A stretch of 7,202 nt of DNA from an uncultured Clostridia bacterium (GTDB lineage: Bacteria > Bacillota > Clostridia > UMGS1883): NCBI GenBank assembly GCA_947624455.1, contig CANQKL010000079.1, positions 1 to 7,202 on the forward strand, read 5' to 3'. The notes under the pieces were generated by a model. That model was given only the letters and a program-made list of their open reading frames with translations, did not search any database and was not told the origin of the DNA. Below are positions 1 through 5,531 of this stretch, piece by piece. Made by a program: the position numbers and the translations under genes. Position 1 is the first letter of the stretch. Each line of letters opens with the position of its first letter.

Positions 1-758
1 TCCCCTTCCCGGAGGAAATGAACCGCAAGCTCACCGGCGCCATTGCCGACCTGCACTTTTCGCCCACTGTCAACAACCGGGCCAATCTTCTCAGGGAGGG
101 GATAGCCCCGGAGCAGATATTCGTCACCGGCAACACGGTCATCGACGCTTTCCGCACCACTATAAAAAAGGACTTTTCCTTTGAGGGAACGCCCCTTGAG
201 GGCATAGATTGGAATAAGCGGGTCATCCTTATGACTGCCCACCGCAGAGAAAACCTGGGGGAACACCTCTTTAACATCTGCCGGGCGGCGGCCAGGATAG
301 TTCGGGAATTTCCGGACGTGGAGCTGGTATATCCCGTGCATTTGAACCCCGTGGTTCGGGATACCGCCGCTCAGGTTCTTGGCGGTATGCCGAGGGTGCA
401 TTTGACGGAGCCTTTGGACGTCGATGTGCTTCACAACGCCATGAGCCGCTGCTATATGGTCATGACCGACAGCGGCGGACTACAGGAGGAAGCCCCCGCC
501 CTTGGCAAGCCCGTTCTTGTCCTTCGAGGCGAGACTGAGCGGCCCGAGGCGGCGGAGGCCGGTACCGTAAAGATAGCCGGCGTCCAAGAGGAGGTAATCT
601 ATTCTTTGGCCCGCCAGCTCCTGACGGACGACGCGGAGTACGCCAGAATGAGCCGCGCCGTAAACCCGTATGGCGACGGCAACGCCAGCCGCCGCATAGC
701 CGACGCCATCCTCTACCACTTCGGCTTGAGGGAGGAAATGCCGGAGCAATGGCTGTAA
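1..758 (+). CDS. wecB: UDP-N-acetylglucosamine 2-epimerase (non-hydrolysing), 5' partial
   Basis: This enzyme interconverts UDP-GlcNAc and UDP-ManNAc in the cytoplasm, supplying ManNAc for teichoic acid linkage units or surface polysaccharides; in Bacillus it is called mnaA. The frame is open from base 3 to the TAA at 756-758, about 251 residues, against a usual 370-385, so roughly the first 120 are missing upstream. Visible family motifs, in order, are PFPEEMNR at the window edge, TGNTVIDA, TAHRRENLGEH (with the conserved His/Arg/Glu cluster), YPVHLNP, DSGGLQEEAPALGKPVL, ETERPEA, and NPYGDGNASRRI near the C-terminus. These cover the second half of the GT-B-like fold. The ATG at 18, preceded by GGAGGAA, is not the start: those bases encode Pro-Glu-Glu of a conserved motif. 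The gene sits just upstream of the atp operon as in B. subtilis. The identification is secure, but which polysaccharide it serves cannot be told. Confidence 0.96.
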   Translation, partial: PFPEEMNRKLTGAIADLHFSPTVNNRANLLREGIAPEQIFVTGNTVIDAFRTTIKKDFSFEGTPLEGIDWNKRVILMTAHRRENLGEHLFNICRAAARIVREFPDVELVYPVHLNPVVRDTAAQVLGGMPRVHLTEPLDVDVLHNAMSRCYMVMTDSGGLQEEAPALGKPVLVLRGETERPEAAEAGTVKIAGVQEEVIYSLARQLLTDDAEYARMSRAVNPYGDGNASRRIADAILYHFGLREEMPEQWL

Positions 759-784
759 AAATGATCAAAACGACCTGAAATATA

Positions 785-809
785 GGGGGCTGTAAAAAAA
801 TGGCGCAGA
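785..809 (+). repeat. Left terminal inverted repeat of the 267-bp element
   Basis: It starts with GGGGGCTGT, then seven A, then TGGCGCAGA. Aligned with the reverse complement of 1025-1051, 23 of 25 bases match, with a two-base gap after GGGGGCTGT. Confidence 0.75.
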
Positions 810-811
810 CC

Positions 812-936
812 GTTCAAGGGCTAAAAGCCTTAATTTAAGGTAAATTATAGCATTATGTAATCAGTCGAATAAAATAATGCATTAATGTAGAAAATTCGCC
901 CTTACGAGCAAATTTTCTCATTTTATGCCCTTGAAC
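812..936. repeat. Inverted-repeat arm A of the element
   Basis: The arm is closed by GTTCAAGGGC (812-821) and GCCCTTGAAC (927-936), a perfect 10-bp pair. Inside are three smaller self-complementary units: CCTTAA-T-TTAAGG at 828-840; GCATTAT/ATAATGC at 850-856 and 874-880; and AGAAAATT/AATTTTCT at 889-896 and 911-918. The interior is AT-rich and has no coding potential. Confidence 0.75.
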
Positions 937-937
937 T

Positions 938-1024
938 ACGAACGAAAATCACCGCTCGGCGTACCTATGTACGCCGTCGGGAGGGCTTGCTCGGCTTCGC
1001 CTGCGCGAGCTGATTTTCGTTTGT
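938..1024. repeat. Inverted-repeat arm B of the element, with two inner hairpins
   Basis: The outer stem pairs 938-951 with 1011-1024 (core AACGAAAATCA / TGATTTTCGTT, perfect over 11 bp). One inner hairpin is CGGCGTAC-CTAT-GTACGCCG (957-976), an 8-bp perfect stem with a four-base loop. A second inner unit has GCTCG (989-993) pairing with CGAGC (1006-1010) around a GGCTTCGCC core. Together they form a three-way, clover-like shape when single-stranded. Confidence 0.75.
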
Positions 1025-1051
1025 TCTGCACGATTTTTTTGGACAGCCCCC
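1025..1051 (-). repeat. Right terminal inverted repeat of the 267-bp element
   Basis: It ends in ACAGCCCCC, the exact complement of the left nine bases. It also contains a seven-T run (1034-1040), which could give terminator-like behaviour on + strand transcripts leaving the epimerase gene. Confidence 0.75.
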
Positions 1052-1054
1052 GTG

Positions 1055-1105
1055 CCTCCAAGTTACATAGTGAGTTTTTTACAGCTCCGATACTTAACTT
1101 GAAGG
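1055..1105. repeat. Imperfect 11-bp inverted repeat upstream of the atp promoter
   Basis: CCTCCAAGTTA at 1055-1065 is complementary to TAACTTGAAGG at 1095-1105 at 10 of 11 positions, with a 29-base loop. It lies between the 267-bp element and the promoter. It could be an operator-like site, part of the terminator region of the epimerase gene, or an outer part of the repeat element; the sequence alone does not decide. Confidence 0.4.
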
Positions 1106-1154
1106 TATGAAAGAAAACGTTCCGAAGGGTATAATTTTTTGGTAAATTTGTATA

Positions 1155-1183
1155 TTGTAAGTTTTGAATAAAACACCTATAAT
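1155..1183 (+). promoter_or_regulatory. Probable sigma-A promoter of the atp operon
   Basis: A -35 box TTGTAA (1155-1160, four of six consensus bases) is separated by exactly 17 bases from a perfect -10 box TATAAT (1178-1183). Transcription would begin near 1190, leaving a leader of about 47 bases before the first gene. Surrounding DNA is strongly AT-rich. A second TATAAT at 1130-1135 lacks a good -35 at the right distance. Confidence 0.75.
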
Positions 1184-1196
1184 ATTATTTATATAG

Positions 1197-1221
1197 TGGC
1201 CATCGTGTATCCAGGCGGCCA
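1197..1221 (+). promoter_or_regulatory. Small hairpin in the operon leader
   Basis: TGGCC (1197-1201) can pair with GGCCA (1217-1221) around a 15-base loop, just upstream of the first SD. It is short and may be only a stabilising 5' hairpin or chance. Confidence 0.25.
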
Positions 1222-1236
1222 TAAAAGGTGAATAGC

Positions 1237-1491
1237 ATGAAAAAATCCGTTTTCTCTGCCCTAACAATGATTTCACAGTTCGGCATAAGTACAATAGCTC
1301 CGATGCTGCTGTGTATTTTTGCCGCGATATGGCTGAAGAATCGCTTCGGCTTGGGGGACTATGTGGTTCTCATCGGCATAATTCTGGGTATAGGAAGCGG
1401 ATTTATGAGTATGATTAAAATGATTAGGCAAATGAGCGAGCTGAGCAAAAAGGAGGACGAGGATGAGTCCCGAAATGAAAAAACAACTTAA
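1237..1491 (+). CDS. atpZ: AtpZ/AtpQ-family small membrane protein, first gene of the atp operon
   Basis: This is an 84-residue protein with two predicted membrane helices (about 13-33 and 42-62) joined by a short hairpin, and a charged, acidic C-terminal tail. Helical-hairpin proteins of this size at the front of atp operons belong to the AtpZ group (ATPase gene 1 family). In Bacillus pseudofirmus AtpZ and AtpI have been linked to Mg2+ supply and synthase assembly; the exact job here is inferred. The Pro in helix 1 (P22) and the Gly-rich helix 2 (GIILGIGSGF) fit the family. The ATG at 1237 is chosen because AAGGTGA (1225-1231) lies 5 bases before it; an in-frame GTG at 1228 sits inside that SD. 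The gene overlaps atpI by 29 bases, implying translational coupling. Confidence 0.75.
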   Translation: MKKSVFSALTMISQFGISTIAPMLLCIFAAIWLKNRFGLGDYVVLIGIILGIGSGFMSMIKMIRQMSELSKKEDEDESRNEKTT

Positions 1492-1870
1492 GGAGATCAT
1501 CGGCTTTATCCTTGCATTCGGAGTGCTTGAGGTCGGCGTTTGCGCCGTTTTGTCCGGAACGCTCAGCTTTTCCTTCCTCCGCTGCTTGGCGGGGGCGGCG
1601 GCGGGCTGCGCCGTGGGGGCGCTCAGCATGGTAATGCTGGCTTTCAGCATTGAAAAGTCCGTTGCCAAGGGAGAAAAGGGCGCCCAGGCGTCTATGGGCG
1701 GCGGCTATATGCTGAGGCTGGCGGTGATAGCGGTCTATGTTTTCGCCGTGATAAAGCTCCCCGGGATCTTCAACATCTGGGCGGCCCTGATCCCCCTGCT
1801 GTTCCCCAGGCTGGCTGTTATGGCGATAAATTTGAAAAACAACAAAAAACAAGGAGGCGGTGACAAATGA
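1463..1870 (+). CDS. atpI: ATP synthase subunit I (AtpI)
   Basis: This 135-residue protein has four predicted membrane helices (about 11-30, 40-62, 83-99 and 102-122) and a Lys-rich C-terminal tail. Length, topology and place just before atpB match AtpI, an accessory protein thought to help c-ring assembly or stability and possibly Mg2+ or Ca2+ supply; it is not part of the finished enzyme. An Arg at the start of helix 3 (R85, in MLRLAV) fits the family. The start is supported by AGGAGG at 1451-1456, six bases before the ATG and inside atpZ. The gene ends in an ATGA overlap with atpB, and the atpB SD lies inside its last codons. AtpI sequences diverge strongly, so the call rests on topology and context as much as on residues. 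Confidence 0.87.
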   Translation: MSPEMKKQLKEIIGFILAFGVLEVGVCAVLSGTLSFSFLRCLAGAAAGCAVGALSMVMLAFSIEKSVAKGEKGAQASMGGGYMLRLAVIAVYVFAVIKLPGIFNIWAALIPLLFPRLAVMAINLKNNKKQGGGDK

Positions 1871-2595
1871 ATATAGAAGTTCACGGCCCGAAAATAATGT
1901 TTGAGATCCCGGTTCTCGGCGGGATAAAGGTGAGCGAGACGATCGTAAATATGTGGATAATAATGGCGGTCATCACCCTTGCCTGCTTTTTCCTGGGACG
2001 TAACCTCAAGGTGAGAAATCCTTCAAAGCGTCAGCTTGTGGCGGAGAAGGCCGTGCTGATGATAACCAACATGGTGACCGGCGTAATGGGCAAGCGCAAC
2101 GCCCACTGGGCTCCGTATATAGGGACGCTTCTGCTGCTTTCGGCCTTTTCTTCCCTGAGCAGCTTGACGGGACTTAGGCCCCCTACGGCGGACTTGAACG
2201 TCACCTTGGGCTGGGCTTTGGTGACCTTTGTGATGATACAGGCCACAAAGATAAAGCACCACGGCTTCGGCGGCTGGCTCAAGGGCTTTACCGAGCCGGT
2301 GGTGGTAATGACTCCGATGAACATCATCAGTGAGCTGGCCACTCCCATTTCCATGTCCTTCCGTCACTTTGGCAATATTGCCGCGGGACTGGTAATAACC
2401 TCGCTCATCTATGGCGCCCTTGCCGCTTTGAGCAGCGCCGTTCTGGGCTGGATACCCGTGCTGGGCGATATTCCCATCTTCCAGGTGGGCCTGCCCGCCC
2501 TGCTGTCGATATACTTCGACCTGTTTACCAGTTGCTTGCAGGCGTACATCTTCTGTATGCTGACCATGGTGTTCGTGAGCAACGCCCAGGATTAA
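1867..2595 (+). CDS. atpB: F-type ATP synthase subunit a
   Basis: Subunit a is the membrane stator that supplies the ion half-channels against the rotating c-ring. The 242-residue protein is hydrophobic with several membrane helices. The family core is clear: HHGFGGWLKGFTEP (about 131-144), then ELATPISMSFRHFGN with the essential stator arginine at R166 (E. coli R210), E156 upstream of it, and the last-helix motif LQAYIFCMLTMVF with Q225 (E. coli Q252). At positions matching E. coli E219 and H245 there are L175 and D218, so the polar residues lining the channel differ from E. coli. The ATG follows AAGGAGG (1851-1857) by nine bases and overlaps the atpI stop as ATGA, so the two genes are likely translationally coupled. 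Confidence 0.96.
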   Translation: MNIEVHGPKIMFEIPVLGGIKVSETIVNMWIIMAVITLACFFLGRNLKVRNPSKRQLVAEKAVLMITNMVTGVMGKRNAHWAPYIGTLLLLSAFSSLSSLTGLRPPTADLNVTLGWALVTFVMIQATKIKHHGFGGWLKGFTEPVVVMTPMNIISELATPISMSFRHFGNIAAGLVITSLIYGALAALSSAVLGWIPVLGDIPIFQVGLPALLSIYFDLFTSCLQAYIFCMLTMVFVSNAQD

Positions 2596-2668
2596 GCGCA
2601 AAGCCGTATATAAAGAGCATATAATTTATTTTATATAAAATTTAAAAAACATTTTGGAGGTAATAATT
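2596..2668 (+). promoter_or_regulatory. AU-rich leader and strong SD in front of atpE
   Basis: This 73-base spacer is one of the larger gaps in an otherwise tight operon. It is almost entirely A/T after 2617 and ends with GGAGG (2656-2660), eight bases before the atpE ATG. Only weak AU hairpins are possible, such as ATATAA/TTATAT at 2619-2636. In E. coli an AU-rich stretch before atpE boosts translation so that many c subunits are made; the same role here is inferred. Confidence 0.5.
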
Positions 2669-2929
2669 ATGGAACTTACAAGAGCTATCGTATTGGCCGC
2701 CGAGGCCGTTGGAGCGGGACTTGCCATGATCGCGGGTATCGGACCCGGCGTAGGTCAGGGCTTTGCCGCCGGTAAGGCCGCCGAGGCCGTTGGCCGTCAG
2801 CCCGAGGCCAAGGGCGACGTCACTACCACCATGCTGCTGGGCTGCGCCGTTGCCGAGTCCACCGGTATCTACTCCCTGATAATCGCTCTGCTGCTGCTTT
2901 TCATGCACCCCTTCGCCAGCGCCCTGTAA
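2669..2929 (+). CDS. atpE: F-type ATP synthase subunit c, Na+-binding type
   Basis: Subunit c (86 residues) forms the rotor ring. It is a two-helix hairpin with the conserved polar loop ARG-type motif GRQPEAKGD (about 42-50) and the ion-carrying glutamate E63 in helix 2. Helix 1 has the tight-packing run GIGPGVGQG (23-31). Residues Q30, V61, E63, S64, T65 and Y68 correspond to the Na+ ligand network described for the Ilyobacter tartaricus c-ring (Q32, V63, E65, S66, T67, Y70), which points to Na+ coupling. E12 near the start of helix 1 is an unusual acidic residue. The ATG at 2669 is preferred over an in-frame TTG at 2654 because GGAGG (2656-2660) lies eight bases before it. Only one c gene is present, unlike Acetobacterium woodii. 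Confidence 0.97.
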   Translation: MELTRAIVLAAEAVGAGLAMIAGIGPGVGQGFAAGKAAEAVGRQPEAKGDVTTTMLLGCAVAESTGIYSLIIALLLLFMHPFASAL

Positions 2930-2968
2930 TCTCTTTCTAACTTAATTTTAAGTCAGGGGAGGATATTT

Positions 2969-3475
2969 ATGGACAATTATATGGATTTTGTTAACATTCC
3001 GCCCGACGTCTGGGAACTCATCTTCACCTGGTGCAACCTGCTCATACTTTTCCTGCTGGTGCGCCACTTCCTGTTCAAGCCCGTGCAAAAAATACTTAAA
3101 CAGCGGGAGGACGAGGTCGGCGAAATGTATAACGCGGCGGAGAACGCTCAAAAGAATGCCCAGGCCCTGGAGGCGGAATACACCGAAAAGCTTGCCGACG
3201 CTAAAAACGAGGCCGGACGCATAATGCAGACCGCTACCAAGAACGCTCAGGAACGGAGCGACGAGATTATCCGCGACGCCGAGGAAAAGGCCGCCGCGGC
3301 CATGACCAAGGCCGAGGCCCGCATAGAGCAGGAGCGCAAAAACGCCCTGTCCCAGATCCAGGACCAGGTCGCCGATATGGCCGTGTCCATCGCGCAGAAG
3401 GTTATAGAAAAGGAACTCAGCCCGGCGGAGCATGACCGCATTGTGGCTGGCGTCATCGACAGCGAGGTAGAGTGA
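2969..3475 (+). CDS. atpF: F-type ATP synthase subunit b
   Basis: Subunit b is the peripheral stalk that ties subunit a to F1. The 168-residue protein has one N-terminal membrane helix (about 12-31) followed by the family junction FLFKPVQKIL, then a long, highly charged, Ala/Glu/Lys-rich helical stretch (about 40-155) expected to form the right-handed coiled coil of the b dimer. Length is typical (156-170). GGGGAGG (2956-2962) lies six bases before the ATG. Its TGA stop shares one base with the atpH ATG, so translation of delta is probably coupled. A single b gene means a homodimer, as in E. coli, rather than the b/b' pair of phototrophs. Confidence 0.95.
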   Translation: MDNYMDFVNIPPDVWELIFTWCNLLILFLLVRHFLFKPVQKILKQREDEVGEMYNAAENAQKNAQALEAEYTEKLADAKNEAGRIMQTATKNAQERSDEIIRDAEEKAAAAMTKAEARIEQERKNALSQIQDQVADMAVSIAQKVIEKELSPAEHDRIVAGVIDSEVE

Positions 3476-4002
3476 TGAGGGACACGGGACGAATTTACGG
3501 CAACTCCCTTTATTCTCTGGCTAAGGAGAACGGCGTTGAAAATGAGATACTGGAGCAGCTTAACGCCATCGGAGAGGGCTTTGGCGAAAATACCGCCCTC
3601 TTTGCCGAGCTTGACGCGCCCCAGGTCGGCGCCGGAGAAAAAATGGCTCTCATCGACCGGATATTTGAGGGCTGCCACCCATACCTTATAAACACTCTCA
3701 AGCTCTTGACCGAGAGCCGCCGGGCTTCCGCCGTGGGTTACATGGCGAAGCAGTACCGGGCCGCGTATAACAAGGATAAGGGCATATCCGAGGTGACGGC
3801 CATCTCTGCCGTTCCCCTTTCTCCGGAAAATGAGGAAAAGCTCGTCCTCAAGCTTAAAAAGCTGCTGGGCGGCGAAATAGCTCTGACCAATAAAGTTGAC
3901 CCCTCCATTTTGGGCGGGGTAGTCATCAGAACCGAGGGGCTTCAGATCGACGGCGGACTCCGGAGCAGACTTGATGAAATCAAAAAAGAAATTGTTAGGT
4001 AG
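3475..4002 (+). CDS. atpH: F-type ATP synthase subunit delta
   Basis: Delta (OSCP family) sits on top of F1 and binds the N-terminal tips of alpha and the end of the b stalk. The 175-residue length is typical. The N-terminal helical domain begins RIYGNSLYSLAKENG, and the C-terminal domain has the family signature DPSILGGVVIR (142-152) followed by IDGGLRSRLDEIKKEI; the usual DGS is DGG here. The ATG at 3475 overlaps the atpF TGA by one base. GAGG at 3464-3467 is seven bases before it; an in-frame GTG three bases earlier would be only four bases from that SD and is less likely. Confidence 0.94.
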   Translation: MRDTGRIYGNSLYSLAKENGVENEILEQLNAIGEGFGENTALFAELDAPQVGAGEKMALIDRIFEGCHPYLINTLKLLTESRRASAVGYMAKQYRAAYNKDKGISEVTAISAVPLSPENEEKLVLKLKKLLGGEIALTNKVDPSILGGVVIRTEGLQIDGGLRSRLDEIKKEIVR

Positions 4003-4014
4003 GTGACTGACTTG
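3997..4014 (+). promoter_or_regulatory. SD and TTG start of atpA
   Basis: AGGTGA at 4001-4006 overlaps the atpH stop codon (TAG, 4000-4002) and lies five bases before TTG at 4012. The first operon gene uses the same SD form and spacing. The competing in-frame GTG at 4003 is inside this SD, with only an AGG three bases upstream. Confidence 0.6.
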
Positions 4015-5526
4015 GACATCAAGCCCGATGAAATAAGCAAAATCATAAAGGACAGAATAAAAAATTACACCAACACCGTCCGTCAGACCGAGACGGGCTA
4101 TGTTATAGAGGTGGGCGACGGCATCGCCAAGGCCCACGGCCTGGAAAACTGCATGAGCAACGAACTGGTGGAGTTTGAGAACGGCGAAATGGCCATGGCC
4201 CTGAACCTTGAAGAAACCTTTGTCAGCCTTGTTATCCTGGGCGACGACAGCGATATTCGCGAGGGCGATATTGTCCGCAGGACGGGTCAGGTCGTCAGCG
4301 TACCCGTGGGCGAGGCCCTCATTGGACGGGTGGTCAATTCCCTTGGCGCGCCCGTGGACGGCCGAGGCCCCATTGAAACTGCCGAGCGCCGGCCCATCGA
4401 AAGCCCCGCTCCCGGCATAATTGAACGTAAGAGCGTCAGCGTTCCCCTGCAGACCGGTATCAAGGCCATCGACTCCATGATACCCATTGGACGGGGCCAG
4501 CGTGAGCTTATTATCGGCGACCGCCAGACCGGCAAGACCACCATCGGCATCGACACTATAATCAACCAGAAGGGCAAGGACGTCATCTGCATCTATGTGG
4601 CTATTGGACAGAAAAATTCCACCGTGGCCCAGTTGGTAGACACCCTCACCAAGGCCGGGGCCATGGACTACACCATTGTGGTCAGCGCCACCGCCAGCGA
4701 ACTCAGCCCCATGCAGTACATCGCTCCATACGCTGGCTGCGCCATGGGCGAGTACTTCATGTACAAGGGCAAGGACGTGCTGATCGTCTATGACGATCTC
4801 AGCAAGCACGCCGTGGCCTACCGCGCCCTCTCGCTGCTGATCCGCCGTCCCCCGGGACGCGAGGCGTATCCCGGCGACGTTTTCTACCTCCATTCCAGAC
4901 TGCTGGAAAGAGCCGCCCGTTTGGCCCCTGAGTACGGCGGCGGCAGCCTTACGGCCCTGCCCATAATCGAAACTCAGGCTGGCGACGTTTCGGCTTATAT
5001 CCCGACCAATGTTATATCCATTACCGACGGTCAGATCTTCCTTGAGACAGAACTTTTTCACAGCGGCGTAATGCCCGCCGTGAACCCCGGTATCAGCGTG
5101 AGCCGCGTGGGCGGCAACGCCCAGCTCAAGGCTATGAAAAAGGTGGCCGGTACTCTTAAACTGGCCTACGCCCAGTACCGTGAGCTTCAGTCCTTCGCTC
5201 AGTTCGGCTCCGATTTGGACGCCGACACTAAGGCCAGACTCGACCAGGGCGCGAGAATAGTGGAGGTTCTCAAGCAGGACCGCAACGATCCCGTCTCTGT
5301 GGAGAATCAGGTGCTGATAATTTACGCCGTGACCAACGGCTATCTGGCGGATATCGCCGTCGAGGACGTTCGCGGCTTCGAGGCGGAGCTGTTCAAGTAC
5401 GCCCAAGCCACATATCCCGATATTTACAAAAATATAGCCTCCACCGGAGCGCTCAGCCCCGAAACTGAGGAAATGATGAAGGCGGCCATTACAGAATGTA
5501 AAGAAAGCTTCCTTAAAGGGAGGTAA
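4012..5526 (+). CDS. atpA: F-type ATP synthase subunit alpha
   Basis: Alpha forms the three non-catalytic nucleotide sites of F1 and lends the arginine finger to the beta sites. Starting from TTG 4012 it has 504 residues, a usual length. The N-terminus (DIKPDEISKIIKDRI) matches the delta-binding start of the family. Walker A is GDRQTGKT at 169-176, the same residue numbers as in E. coli alpha, which supports the TTG start. The Walker B strand is VLIVYDD (D261), followed by SKHAVAYRALSLLIRRPPGREAYPGDVFYLHSR. The family stretch PAVNPGISVSRVGGNAQ carries the probable arginine finger, R365. A GTG at 4003 would add three residues. The gene is followed after five bases by atpG, whose SD (GGGAGG, 5518-5523) lies over the last alpha codons. 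Confidence 0.96.
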   Translation: MDIKPDEISKIIKDRIKNYTNTVRQTETGYVIEVGDGIAKAHGLENCMSNELVEFENGEMAMALNLEETFVSLVILGDDSDIREGDIVRRTGQVVSVPVGEALIGRVVNSLGAPVDGRGPIETAERRPIESPAPGIIERKSVSVPLQTGIKAIDSMIPIGRGQRELIIGDRQTGKTTIGIDTIINQKGKDVICIYVAIGQKNSTVAQLVDTLTKAGAMDYTIVVSATASELSPMQYIAPYAGCAMGEYFMYKGKDVLIVYDDLSKHAVAYRALSLLIRRPPGREAYPGDVFYLHSRLLERAARLAPEYGGGSLTALPIIETQAGDVSAYIPTNVISITDGQIFLETELFHSGVMPAVNPGISVSRVGGNAQLKAMKKVAGTLKLAYAQYRELQSFAQFGSDLDADTKARLDQGARIVEVLKQDRNDPVSVENQVLIIYAVTNGYLADIAVEDVRGFEAELFKYAQATYPDIYKNIASTGALSPETEEMMKAAITECKESFLKGR

Positions 5527-5531
5527 AAACT

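Larger units (their letters stand above)
785..1051. mobile_element. MITE-like 267-bp structured repeat element
   Basis: This stretch is bounded by imperfect terminal inverted repeats. The left end (785-809) begins GGGGGCTGT followed by seven A; the right end (1025-1051) is its reverse complement with two extra bases and two mismatches. Just inside them lie two further long inverted repeats that close two arms: 812-821 with 927-936 (10 bp, perfect) and 938-951 with 1011-1024 (14 bp including one G-T). Smaller hairpins sit inside both arms. No credible gene is present, so it cannot move on its own. Size, ends and lack of coding fit a MITE mobilised by a related insertion sequence; ends of the GGG-CTGT type occur in several IS families, and I cannot assign one. 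No clear target duplication is visible (TATA before, GTGC after). It could instead be a structured RNA or a terminator for the epimerase gene. Confidence 0.7.

Noticed and set aside
11..20. GGAGGAAATG as an SD plus start codon for the epimerase
   Set aside because: The frame is open upstream and encodes the conserved PFPEEMNR motif of the family; the gene is simply cut by the window edge.
925..1110. A 61-codon open frame on the + strand
   Set aside because: It lies mostly across the inverted repeats of the element, has no SD, and its protein has low-complexity character without family features.
1130..1135. TATAAT as a second promoter
   Set aside because: No acceptable -35 box at 16-18 bases (ATGAAA region); TTGAAG at 1099-1104 is 25 bases away.
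1094..1294. A 66-codon open frame on the - strand across the atp promoter and the atpZ start
   Set aside because: No SD or family signature, and it overlaps the promoter and the better-supported atpZ start.
2620..2625. TATAAT as an internal promoter before atpE
   Set aside because: The surrounding DNA is AT-rich by composition and no TTG-type -35 box lies at a suitable distance.
3247..5406. A very long open frame on the - strand (over 700 codons)
   Set aside because: It is antisense to atpF, atpH and atpA, whose products are unmistakable; GC-rich codon use produces such mirror frames. No promoter or SD was seen for it.
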